NCBI GenBank assembly: GCA_013268835.1 | Contig: JABFSX010000009.1 | Coordinates: forward strand, 1 to 64,000 | DNA from: Candidatus Altimarinota bacterium | GTDB lineage: Bacteria > Patescibacteriota > Gracilibacteria > BD1-5 > UBA2023 | Length of the DNA stretch: 64,000 nucleotides | Direction of reading: 5' to 3' | Shown here: piece after piece, positions 54,803 through 64,000 of the stretch | Position numbering within the stretch: position 1 is the first letter of the stretch | Layout of the letters: each line of letters begins with the position of its first letter | The notes under the pieces: model-generated | The model's database searches: none | What the model saw: only the letters and a program-made list of their open reading frames with translations | What the model was told of the DNA's origin: nothing | Program-made: the position numbers and the translations under genes

Positions 54803-56548
54803 ATGACTCATATGAAAAAACCTTCTTCAGTTCCCACCAATAAGAATAGTATATTTGTACTCTTGAAATCCTATTGGATGTTCGTAGTAGGGATTATTAT
54901 TTTTACTATTTTGAGTAATGGGCTCAATCTCTATATCCCAAAGATTATCTCTGGTGCTATCGATGCTTATACTCAAGGAAATCTTGATATTATCGTTGTT
55001 GTTGAAGAATTTTTTGTGGCATCATTATTTATTTTCATATTTACCTATATACAGAATATTATACAGGTTTATACTTCTGAATCTGTTGCAAAAAACCTCA
55101 GAACCAAACTTATCGAAAAGATTTCTTTGCAAGATTACAACTATGTACAGACGGTAACAACATCAAAACTCCTTACTAATCTTACTTCTGATATTGATTC
55201 AGTTAAGATGTTTGTCTCGCAGGCAATATCTTCTATTATCTCTTCAATATTTCTAATTATTGGTGCCAGTATACTGCTCATTAGTATCAATTGGAAACTG
55301 GCTCTAGCGGTACTCTTGATCGTTCCAGTGATTGGTTTCTCATTCGCATTTGTCCTCTCTCGTGTACGAAAGCTCTTCAAGTCCTCACAGGAAACTATCG
55401 ATTGGCTCAATCGTATCATCAATGAGGGTATTCTCTGATCTGCACTTGTTCGTATTCTCAACTCACAAACCTCGCAGTATGTGAAGTTCCTTGAGGCAAA
55501 TCAGAGGGCAAAAGAAATAGGACTTTCTATACTAACACTTTTTGCCACACTTATTCCTATAATAATGTTCTGTTCCAATCTTGCAGTTCTCATCATTTTG
55601 GTTTTGGGTGGTCATTTTGTGATCTCAAATACCATGACTCTTGGGGATTTTTCTGCCTTTAATGCGTATATCACGATTCTTATCTTTCCAATTATTATGA
55701 TTGGATTTATGAGTGGGGTGATCGGACAAGCACAAGCATCTTATGCTCGTATTGTTGAGGTTCTCATGCTTCCATCCAAATCAGAAACAGGTAATATAAC
55801 TCATTGAATTACTGGTGAGATCCATTGTGATTCGATTTCTCTAAAAATCTGAGAGAGTAATATACTCGATGGAGTATCTTTTACTATCAAGCCAAACACA
55901 AGAAATGCTATAATATGACCAACCGCAGCAGGGAAGACACAACTTCTCTATATCCTTACTGGATTACTCGATGCAACTTCTGGTACTGTTTCATATGATG
56001 CTATTGATATCCACCAGTATAGTAAACAATCATTCTATGAGCAGGTATGACTCGTATTTCAAGATAGTTTTTTATTCAATCTTACACTTCGTGAGAATAT
56101 CGCATTTAGCAATACGGTACATGATGCAGATATAAAAAAGGCGATCGAAACTGCTGAGCTCAGTGATTTTATTGACTCACTTCCTCATGGACTTGATAGC
56201 ATCGTATCAGAAAGAGGAACGAGTCTATCGGGTGGACAAAAACAACGTATTATGCTCGCACGAGCCCTCTCTATCAATCCTCGAATTCTCTTTCTTGATG
56301 ACTTCACAGCGAGACTCGATATCCATACTGAACAAAAAATCCTCGAAAATATCAAAAATAATTATCCCGAGATCACTCTTATTTCCGTCACGCAAAAAAT
56401 CAAGCCGATAGAAGATTATGATCAGATTATCTTTCTTATGGATGGTGAGATTATCACGGCTGGAACCCATACTGAACTCATGCATACGACTCCCGAATAT
56501 GTCCAGATCTATAACTCTCAGCTGAGCACTACCAATTATGAACTATAA
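54803..56548 (+). CDS. Heterodimeric ABC exporter, degenerate-site subunit
   Basis: The product is 581 aa, with six transmembrane helices fused to an ATPase (TM287/BmrC-like). Walker A is AIIGPTAAGKTQLLYILTG and the signature is TSLSGGQKQRIMLARAL. Walker B reads RILFLDDFTARLD, with Asp in place of the catalytic Glu, and the H-loop is ISVTQKIKPI, with Gln in place of His. So this cassette should bind but hardly hydrolyse ATP, as in asymmetric exporters. Its frame overlaps the partner start by 11 bp, which ties their synthesis. ATG 54803 or 54812 could be the start. The substrate is unknown (drugs, lipids or peptides). Confidence 0.92.
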
Positions 56549-58304
56549 ACTCTCCACATCAACTGATGACTCTCCAAAAAAATCAATGAGGATATCATTG
56601 CGTCGAATTATCCCGTTTTTATCGGAAGAAAAGTGAAAACTCATTCTTACGTTTTGTATGGTTATCTTGAGTACTATATCAAACCTTGTCTCTCCGATGA
56701 TAATCGGAAATACTATAGATACTTCTATACAGTCTAGTGATTATCACTGAGTATTTATGAGTTCTCTATGGCTTTTATTGATATATATAATTGGGTCTCT
56801 TGCGAGCTATATACAGACAAAAACGATGTGATGAGTAGGAAGAAGGCTTCTTTTTAATATTCGTAATACTATCTTTAATAAGATTCAGGAACTTCCGATT
56901 GCTTTTTTTGATCAAAATAAAACGGGCGATCTCATCTCTCGAATCAACAATGATACTGATAAACTCAACCAATTTATCTCTCAAACTCTGATGCAGTTTT
57001 TCTCCAATTTTTTCCTTATTTTTGGGACAGGTATCTTTATTCTTTTTCTCCATTTTGATCTCTCTGTTGTGACTCTTCTTCCAGCACTTGGTGTTCTTTT
57101 GATTACGCAACTCCTCTCTCCTTGGATCAAAAAGAAAAATCTCCAGAGTCTTCAGGCGCTTGGTTGACTCAGCGCAACAATACAGGAGAACTTGAGTAGT
57201 TTTAAAGTGATTATTGCATTTAATCGTCTTGATTATTTCAAAAAGAAGTTTGATACCTCAAATCTGATAAATTATCAAGCTTGAATAGGGCAGGGAATAT
57301 CGAGTAGTCTCTTGATTCCAATCTATGGATTTGCTGGTAATATTGCTCTCCTTCTGAGTCTTTGGTATGGTATTCACTTGATTACGAATGGAAGTCTTAC
57401 GATTGGATTATTGATTAGTTTTCAACTCTACCTGAATAACTTCTATAGTCCGCTCCGTCAACTTGCATCGGTATGGTCTTCTCTTCAGCTTTCACTCGCT
57501 TCACTCGAGCGAGTTGGGGAGATTCTCGATTTGCAGTCGAATATGCAGGTAAGTGATGAGAAAATATCTATTTCTGATGAGGAAAATAGTATACTTGAAT
57601 TTAAAAATGTTTCTTTCCATTATCCTGATGGAGAGAATATTGTTACAAACACGAGTTTTTCTCTGGAAAAATGAAAAACATACGCATTTATTGGTCCGAC
57701 AGGAGGCGGTAAAACAACAACAGCATCACTCATCGCTCGCCTCTATGATCCAACAGAAGGAGTAGTATATCTTGATGGAAAAGATATACGATCATATCAA
57801 CCAAATATTCGTACTTGTAAGATTGGCTTTATCTTACAGGAGCCTTTTCTTTTTTCAGGTACTATTCGGGATAATATCATCTATGGTAATTCTAAATATA
57901 GTGATATTTCTGATAAAAAACTCATACAACTTCTTAAGAAACATGATCTGTATCGATTCGTTACCAAGTTTGAATGATGACTCAATACAGTTATTGATAC
58001 GAGCGGAGAATCTATGAGTCTCTGACAGAAACAATTGATTGCATTTATCAGAGCATTTTTGCGACAGCCAGATATCCTCATACTCGATGAAGCAACGGCT
58101 AATATCGATACAGTTACAGAACAAATTCTTGAAGAGATACTGGGACAACTTCCAAAAACTACTACTAAGGTTATCATAGCACACCGACTCAATACTATCA
58201 AAAATGCTGATGAGATATTTTTTATAAATTCAGGAAATATCACTCCTACAGGATCAATGGAGAATGCTATAAATATGCTATTGTACGGGGAGAGAAAGAG
58301 TTAG
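56538..58304 (+). CDS. Heterodimeric ABC exporter, catalytic subunit
   Basis: The product is 588 aa. An N-terminal six-helix domain (LILTFCMVILSTISNLVSPM) includes the coupling-region motif ELPIAFFDQNKTGDLISRIN. The ATPase has Walker A FIGPTGGGKTTTASLIARLY, the variant signature SMSLGQKQLIAFIRAFL and the canonical Walker B LILDEATANIDTVTE with catalytic Glu. The H-loop is VIIAHRLNTIKNADE. The altered signature together with an intact Glu/His is the complement of the degenerate partner, so one composite site is active, as in TM288. UGA glycines occur at SLGQK and elsewhere. The operon ends before the terminator at 58401. Confidence 0.94.
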
Positions 58305-58400
58305 TCTAATTACTAGAATATATCACTATAGTAGATGTTGAGTCTTTATGATGAGATATTGGTTGGAATATAAATATCATTATCTTTGCAACTTTATATA

Positions 58401-58432
58401 AAAAACTCTCAAAATGAATTTGAGAGTTTTTT
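58401..58432. terminator. Bidirectional terminator, ABC exporter and tRNA-Asn
   Basis: AAAAACTCTCAAA pairs with TTTGAGAGTTTTT around a short loop, with A and T runs on both sides. It lies 97 bp after the exporter stop and 10 bp beyond the 3' end of the minus-strand tRNA. Confidence 0.85.
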
Positions 58433-58441
58433 GAATTTCTA

Positions 58442-58516
58442 TGGCTCCCCAAATAGGATTCGAACCTATGACCTACCGGTTAACAGCCGGTTGCTCTACC
58501 GCTGAGCTATTGAGGA
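58442..58516 (-). tRNA. tRNA-Asn(GTT)
   Basis: This 75-nt gene includes an encoded CCA. The acceptor TCCTCAA pairs with TTGGGGA with one G-T wobble. The D-arm is AGCTCAGCGGTAGAGCA. Anticodon stem ACCGG/CCGGT surrounds loop CTGTTAA with anticodon GTT. The T-arm has the canonical loop TTCGAAT. The discriminator is G. It is transcribed away from metG. Confidence 0.97.
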
Positions 58517-58532
58517 ATAGAGGGATAGTGAG

Positions 58533-58557
58533 TGGCTCCCCAAATAGGATTCGAACC
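58533..58557 (-). repeat. Duplicated tRNA-Asn 3' end (25 bp)
   Basis: The last 25 bases of the tRNA-Asn gene (58442-58466: CCA, acceptor strand, T-loop and part of the T-stem) recur exactly at 58533-58557, 91 bp upstream of the tRNA. Beyond the match the sequence diverges and no D-arm or 5' acceptor strand can be found, so this is not a functional tRNA. It is either a decayed second tRNA or a scar of tRNA-targeted integration. Confidence 0.75.
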
Positions 58558-58680
58558 AGAGACTGGATCAATCGAATTACAGGAACGAGCGTATATTATG
58601 AAAGTTGCTTCAAATGTCAAAATTTTTTCTTGAAAAAAGCGCATATTTCTCTACAATCCTAGCATTCTCATATATTCTTC

Positions 58681-60168
58681 ATGCAAAAAAAGTTCTTCAT
58701 CACGACACCAATATACTATTCCAATGCAGTTCCACATATAGGAAATGCGTATGCATCCTTCATTGCCGATACTATTGCTAGATACTCAAGACTCTCAAAT
58801 GTGGATACACGATTCTCAACGGGAGTGGATGAGAATTCACAAAAAGTGGTTGAATCTGCGGCAACTGCAGATATGGCTGTGATGGATTATGCAGATATGA
58901 TGGCAAAAAAACATCAAGATACTTGGGATGCACTCGATATTCGGTATTCCGATTTTATCCGTACTACTGAGTCTCGTCATCGTGATTTTGTACAAAAAGT
59001 TCTACAAAAGTCGTTTGATAATGGAGATATCTATGAATGAGTCTATAAGGGGCTCTATTGTGTGGGTTGTGAGACATTCAAAAAAGAAACTGATATCGTA
59101 AATGGAAGATGTGCTGATCATCCTAACAGGGAACTCGAACAATTGAGTGAGAAGAATTATTTTTTCAGGCTCTCAAAATATCAAGATCAGATCCTTGAAT
59201 TCTACTCGAGTCATCCTGACTTCGTGAAGCCACGAACGAGATACAATGAGATTATCGAGTTTGTTCGAGGAGGACTCGAAGATTTCTCGATTTCTCGTGA
59301 AACTAACAAGTTTGGTATTCCACTTCCATTCGATCCTTCACAAGTTACCTATGTTTGGTATGATGCACTCTTCAATTACCTCACTGTAGTTCAGGATGAT
59401 GAATCCAAGTGGTGGCCAGCAGATATCCATGTGATCGGGAAAGATATCGTGAAGTTCCATGGAATCTATTGGCTTGCGATGCTCTGGAGTGCTGGATATG
59501 AAGCACCAAAACAACTTCTGACGACTGGGTATTTCACCGTGGATGGACAGAAGATGTCCAAATCTATCGGGAATGTGATTGATCCAGTGGCATATGTTGG
59601 AGAGTATTCTCGTGATATGCTTGTACTCTATCTCTTCACTGCCTTTCCGATTGGAGAAGATGGAGATTTTTCTCAGGAACAGGCGATTCTGACCTTTAAT
59701 GCGAAACTTTCCAATAACATCGGTAACCTGCTCAATCGCTCGATCGCACTCGCTCTCAAGATAGGAGGAAAGCTTGAATGAGATATCTCTGTTACATCAA
59801 CTGAAAAAGTAGAAAAATACCATTCATTGATGGAAGTACACGATCTGAAGTGATCGATTGAACTCGCCTTCGAGTATGCAAGTGAGATCAACAAGTATGT
59901 TGATGAAAATACTCCTTGGAAACTGGATATCGAAATCGATAGTGATAAAGAAAAGCTTGAATCAGTTCTTTTTCATATGATTGCGAATCTCCGAAAGATT
60001 GCTATTATGCTCCTTCCATTTTTTGATATTAAGATGCGAGAGCTCTTATCTCGTATAGGAACACCATACGATGATGCTATTTCTCTTACAGAGAATCTTG
60101 CTCGTGATCCTGTTTCATTTTTTATCGCTGAAAAGGGAGAACCACTCTATATGAGAATAGGGAAGTAA
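58681..60168 (+). CDS. metG: Methionyl-tRNA synthetase
   Basis: This class I synthetase, 495 aa, charges initiator and elongator tRNA-Met. Motifs are TTPIYYSNAVPHIGNAYAS (HIGH box HIGN), RFSTGVDENSQKVVESA, the zinc knuckle CVGCETF with a later GRCADHP, SGLEDFSISRETNKFGIPLP-like strands, TYVWYDALFNYLT, HVIGKDIVKFHGIYW and VDGQKMSKSIGNVIDP. The anticodon-binding helical domain follows. There is no C-terminal EMAP/tRNA-binding domain, so this is the short form. Few UGA codons are used (YEGVYKG, KLEGDIS, LKGSIEL). It is followed by a NUDIX gene 17 bp downstream. Confidence 0.97.
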
Positions 60169-60185
60169 TATCGAACTAAAAAATT

Positions 60186-60761
60186 ATGTCTTCATCTCAA
60201 ATTATTCCCGAAGATGCTGAGCTCGTATTCTCATGAGTGAGATCACAAGTATATCAATGGAATCAAGAGCTCTATGATGGATCTATTCGTAGATTTGAGA
60301 CGATTCGTTTCCTGAATGGTGCATTTGTTCTCCCGATTCTTCCTGATGGACGAATTCTCCTCACTCGACAAGAACAGCCTGGCAGATCTCAGTTCATATC
60401 TCTTCCTGGGTGATCATTTGATACGCCTGATGAGGATCCAATTGATTGTGCTCGACGTGAGCTCAGAGAGGAGACAGGGTATGACTCTAAGATTATGGAT
60501 GATTGGACCGTGTTTCATGGTACGAGCAATGTTCATACAGATGTATATTACTATATAGCCAGAGATTGTTCTCAGATTGGAGATATTATGGGTGATGGTG
60601 GAGAAAAAATCGAACTATTTACTGTAACATTCGATGAGTTTCTTGAGCTCTCATCTGACCCGAGATTTCATCATCATTGGAATCTCCTCCCGATTCTCTA
60701 TGAGGCTCGACTCTTTCCAGAAAAGAAAGCAGCCCTCAAAAAAATCCTCTACAATTTGTAG
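60186..60761 (+). CDS. NUDIX hydrolase (ADP-ribose pyrophosphatase-like)
   Basis: The product is 191 aa. The NUDIX box is visible as LPGGSFDTPDEDPIDCARRE followed by LREETGY. The glutamates of REL-REETG are intact and the first glutamate is offset by one residue from the consensus. The upstream strands FVLPILPDGRILLTRQEQPG and the N-terminal part match the ADP-ribose pyrophosphatase (NudF-like) layout. It probably hydrolyses nucleoside diphosphate derivatives in the cytoplasm. Its TAG stop lies inside the terminator hairpin. It is likely co-transcribed with metG. Confidence 0.88.
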
Positions 60762-60772
60762 AGGATTTTTTT
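60738..60772. terminator. Bidirectional terminator, NUDIX and propeller protein
   Basis: AAAATCCTCTACAA paired with TTTGTAGAGGATTTT, with A and T runs, contains the NUDIX stop and overlaps the stop of the convergent gene at 60771. Confidence 0.9.
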
Positions 60773-62447
60773 AGAACTCAATGAGTCTCCATCATCGGTT
60801 ATCTTGCACTGACATAATCACCTTGTTATCGTATCCGAATGTGGCATCGAGGCCAACATCTTTCCAGATTCCTTCCACCCAAGCTCATTTTTTGTAGAGA
60901 CGATATCCGTCATCTTCTCCTCGGATGAAGAGATAGTAGCTCGGATTTGTGATATCGAAGAAAACATAGTCCCGAGAGATATCATCTTTGTTTGGATATC
61001 CAGTATTTCGAATAATTGGTGTAGCGTTTCGATATATTCCCCAATTACCATCCTTGAGGCCCGCATAGATGACACTGAGTCCGTCAGGGCTCTGTCGTGG
61101 ATTCATATAACCAGTGAGTCCGCAGAGATTCCCACGATACCTCGTGTAGAGGCAATAGCTCTGTTCTCCAAGTGGGCGACCGAAGTAGACATATCAGCCA
61201 CCATCTCGATCAAGAAATATTTCTCTAATTTCATCGAATTTCCTATCTAGGATTGATCCATTGTATACGAGTTCCATAGCATTTTCATGCTCTGAAGCAT
61301 AGATACTCTCTGTTCCATTCATTTTGAGTGTTCATTCGATGTATCCTGATCCAATTTTTTCTATTTTTACTCCATTTTTCATGATGTATTGTGATCCATC
61401 AGCATCGCGAGTATGGGCCATAATTGATTCCCCATCGGATGATATTGCGATTCGTACAATTTCATATTGTTCTTCTGAGATTGGCTTCCCATTTTTGAAT
61501 ATAGTAAATCCTGATCCAGTTTTACTTTTCCAGATATGACTCTCTCCATTTCTTGTTGTACTAATATTTTCTATGTGAGTATATGTTCCAGGGTATGATT
61601 GCATTCCTTTTGAATTGAGTCCTATGAGTTCACTTCCTGAATACATCAAGATTGATTTGTCTACTTCCTGAGGAAGTATGGCCTTGCCGAGGATAACTCA
61701 GCTTGCTGTAGATACAAATCATTCAGCATTGATCGTATAAGAGATATTTCCGATTGATGTTGTAGTATAAGGGAGTCTATCAAAAGATTGTCCACTTGGT
61801 ATAGACACCATATTAGTACCACTTGATGTAAAAAAATTGATACTATCTTTTTTTCTATCAAATACGAGACGTTCGATGCTCGAAAATGAAGATGATAAGA
61901 TAACTCATGAACGAGTTTCTGTAGAGCCACTTCAGAGTATTCCTGCTATAATATGACTCTTATTTGATTCGTGAATATTTGGAATATAAGATATGGATAT
62001 TATGAGACCAGTGAGTGCCAGTATCGCAATGGCACCAAGCCAACCGATGAGATGATCCGATAGGCTCGTTATAATATCCTCATCACTAGTATCAAACATA
62101 CTACTAATAAGAAGCCCACTCCCTGCAACTAAAAAAACCCAACCCCAAGAAAGAGTTTGTACTAGTATTCCTGTTGTGGTTCTTACCTCACCACTCCAAG
62201 TTTTTAAAAAAAGATATCCTATGAGTCCAAGTACAATGAGTGAAAAAAACTTTGCAGATTTCCAAGATCGTACTGCCAGAAGAATGCAGATTATAGCAAG
62301 ACAAAGAAGGATGATATATGCAGGTACCTGGAGATCAGTAAGTGGAAAGGGGAAGCTAGAAGAATTATTGCTTATTACTGGTGAGATGATACCAGTAAAT
62401 ATGCCCACTACACCAAGCATACCAAGATGCATACGAGAAAGAGTCAT
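60771..62447 (-). CDS. Membrane protein with C-terminal beta-propeller-like region
   Basis: The product is 558 aa. Four or five helices lie in the first 165 residues (HLGMLGVVGIFTGIISPVI, AYIILLCLAIICILLAV, FFSLIVLGLIGYLFL, VFLVAGSGLLISSMF, LGAIAILALTGLIISIS). A region of about 380 residues follows with blade-like repeats containing DG, YxxxK and GxxIYR patterns (RNGESHIWKSKTGSGFTIF, SPDGLSVIYAGLKDGNWGIY, YYLFIRGEDDGYRLYKK). This is like WD40/TolB-type propellers. It resembles the architecture of the 631-aa protein at 27206, but with a different N-terminus. The function is unknown. Confidence 0.65.
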
Positions 62448-62550
62448 ATAAAGATATATTATAATAAATACACAATAGACATTGTATATTTATTTCGTGG
62501 AATGCAAGTTTCAAAAAAATCCTCCAGAAAAAAGTTGGTGCTATAATTTC

Positions 62551-62910
62551 TTAATGTATAATATGTGTTCCTAGTATTGAATCGACTCTTTTTGCAATAG
62601 GTCCAGTATATATAAAAGATATTTCTCAATTTTTTGATCACTTTCGAACTATAAATGCATGAAGATACTTTCCAAATATATTTGAATAATCTTTTTTTAT
62701 TTCTGTCCCAGTATGATTATATTCGTTTGTATCTCAATTTGGAGATATTTCCAGAATATAGTAGATCTCTTTACTATCAAGTCTTGACATTTCTTGTCTA
62801 ATTCAGGCATGTTGTAAATATCAATAAATATGATTTCATCATAATGCTTGAGTTGGGCTATATGGATCACTACTAGTATCTAAGTGCATATATCTGTAGT
62901 TAGTAAGCAT
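62551..62910 (-). CDS. Hypothetical protein
   Basis: The product is 119 aa from ATG 62910. It reads MLTNYRYMHLDTSSDPYSPT, then SRLDSKEIYYILEISPNGDT, FGKYLHAFIVRKGSKNG and ends VDSILGTHIIH. Several glycines are UGA, which argues for a real gene, as does the long run free of TAA/TAG. It lies 72 bp after the partial coiled-coil gene in the same frame, separated by three TAA stops. There is no signal peptide, membrane segment or family I recognise. The start is uncertain, since there is no clear ribosome site. Confidence 0.5.
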
Positions 62911-62982
62911 CCATTTTATACCTCTTTTTTGTTCCTGTCAATTTTTGCAATAGACTCAATATATATCAGTTTATTACAATAA

Positions 62983-64000
62983 TTAATTTGATCGCATTAG
63001 AGATTCTATACTTCCTGGATTATCTGCATTTTTAGTTACTGCAGACGTGATAGTATCCTGGAATTGTGGGAGTTTTTCACCATTGGTGAAGATATTTTGT
63101 GTTCCTCAGAGTTTTTCTAGAGCTTGTACGAGCACCTTTCCATCTGTGGCTTGATTGAGTTGCTCTGTGAGGTCAATCTGATTGTTGGAGGTACGAGTAC
63201 GATTGATCTCAGTAATAATCCGATTCATAGCTTCATTAGCAGATGGTCCAAGTTTATCGAAATTGTTTGCCACGAGATAGGAGAGATTCTCACTGGCATT
63301 ATTATCAAAGCTTTCAATCGTTCATTTGCTCTCTACTCATTGATATGTTACGAGTTTTTTATCAGTTTCTACAAAATCCGAAAGAGATATTTCAAGCTGA
63401 TTGAGTCAATCTAGTTCTCTAAATAATCCTTCCTCGAGTTTTGCATATTTAGTATCACTCATATTCTCTACAGTTATCGACTTTCGTCTTTCTCATTCAA
63501 GAAGATGGTTTTGTTCCTTGAGAATCTTCAGGGCTTCGAGTTTTTCTGTTGGATTCCTCGCTTTTTGATATCATTCTTGAGCTCATCGATATGACTCAAT
63601 GAGATTCTTATTTTGTATAGAATCTGGTATATTTTCGGGAGTATTGAGTTGCACCTTTCCTGCATCTTTTATTACTACTTCAGTTATTTTAGTCTTCTTA
63701 TCTTCTAGGATTTGTTTCTCTTTTTGTTCTGGAGATACTGATTCTATCTCTTTGGATATAGATAGGCCATTGAGAGATTTTATTAGTTTCGGTGGACGAG
63801 CGGCCATATCAATCTCATATTTGGATCACTTCTTGTCTTCCCAAGAGAGACGATCTCCATCACGAGTGATAACAGTATCTGGGGCTCACTTGGTGAGGGA
63901 ATTGACGGTTGAAACAACGGTATCTTTATCTGATTTTGGGATATCTGTTAATGCTCTTCAGATTTCCTTTGCCTCGATTTTTCCTGATAAACCGAGAGCA
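62983..64000 (-). CDS. Long coiled-coil/helical protein (5' end off window)
   Basis: This is the C-terminal 338 residues of a protein entering from the right edge. It is highly charged and helical: KTKITEVVIKDAGKVQLNTP, NPTEKLEALKILKEQNHLLE, LEEGLFRELDGLNQLEISLS, and NDAMNRIITEINRTRTSNN-like segments, ending NADNPGSIESLMRSN. The first visible part (SALGLSGKIEAKEIGRALTD) reads like a small folded domain. There is no membrane segment in the visible part. UGA glycines are present. The function is not recognised. Confidence 0.65.

Noticed and set aside
58441-58662. ORF encoding an APQIGFEPMTYRLTAGCSTAELL-type peptide
   Set aside because: This is the classic antisense translation of a tRNA gene. 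The region is tRNA-Asn plus its duplicated 3' end.

Overview
The window comes from a bacterium that reads UGA as glycine (translation table 25), so it belongs to the Gracilibacteria/Absconditabacteria (BD1-5/SR1) branch of Patescibacteria. Under the standard code nearly every gene is broken at TGA. Read with UGA = Gly, the pieces join into full-length proteins with canonical motifs. Examples are UMP kinase with LSGEALQGKQGYGIDP, the MacB-type ATPase with GPSGSGKST, and Lgt with GGMSFHGG. Apart from one possible exception at 9048, every gene whose end is visible stops at TAA or TAG. All CDS coordinates below use table 25. The genome is AT-rich and compact, with short gaps, overlapping genes and stop codons inside shared terminator hairpins.

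Layout. 1-8552 (minus): cysS and argS, then a MacA/MacB-like efflux operon (fusion protein, ATPase, permease) that ends in an SLH-domain surface protein with PKD-like repeats. 8553-12120 (plus): a small membrane protein whose frame has no UAA/UAG before its terminator, a short secreted protein behind a near-perfect promoter, tmRNA (ssrA) with a long tag, a membrane-tethered HTH protein and pyrH. 12119-29489 (minus): a long cell-surface block. It holds two membrane-anchored PKD proteins (one of 1769 aa), an anchored solute-binding-like protein, an M23/SLH protein, a pseudopilin, a FecR-like protein, a small conserved protein, prepilin peptidase, a RecO-like protein, a phosphatase-like/beta-propeller membrane protein and a small coiled-coil protein. 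29609-32968 (plus): a Mur ligase and a two-domain peptidoglycan hydrolase.

33009-38480: valS, a polyprenyl sugar transferase, a LemA-like protein and lgt. 38589-46723 (plus): two secreted proteins, one a 2234-aa repeat adhesin. 46757-54653 (minus): an ABC-F ATPase, Tex, a FISUMP-type cluster and a second ABC-F. 54803-58304 (plus): a heterodimeric ABC exporter. 58442-58557: tRNA-Asn plus a duplicated tRNA 3' end. 58681-60761: metG and a NUDIX hydrolase. 60771-64000 (minus): membrane or coiled-coil proteins of unknown function.

Taken together, the window shows translation housekeeping (four aminoacyl-tRNA synthetases, tmRNA, Tex, two ABC-F proteins) interleaved with a large investment in the cell surface. 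That surface set covers SLH anchoring, peptidoglycan remodelling, pilus or secretion parts, lipoprotein maturation, glycan priming and giant adhesins. This fits an episymbiotic or predatory life, though that lifestyle is an inference. I saw no CRISPR array, rRNA or insertion sequence. Translations were done by eye, so single-base indels inside the longest genes could have been missed.
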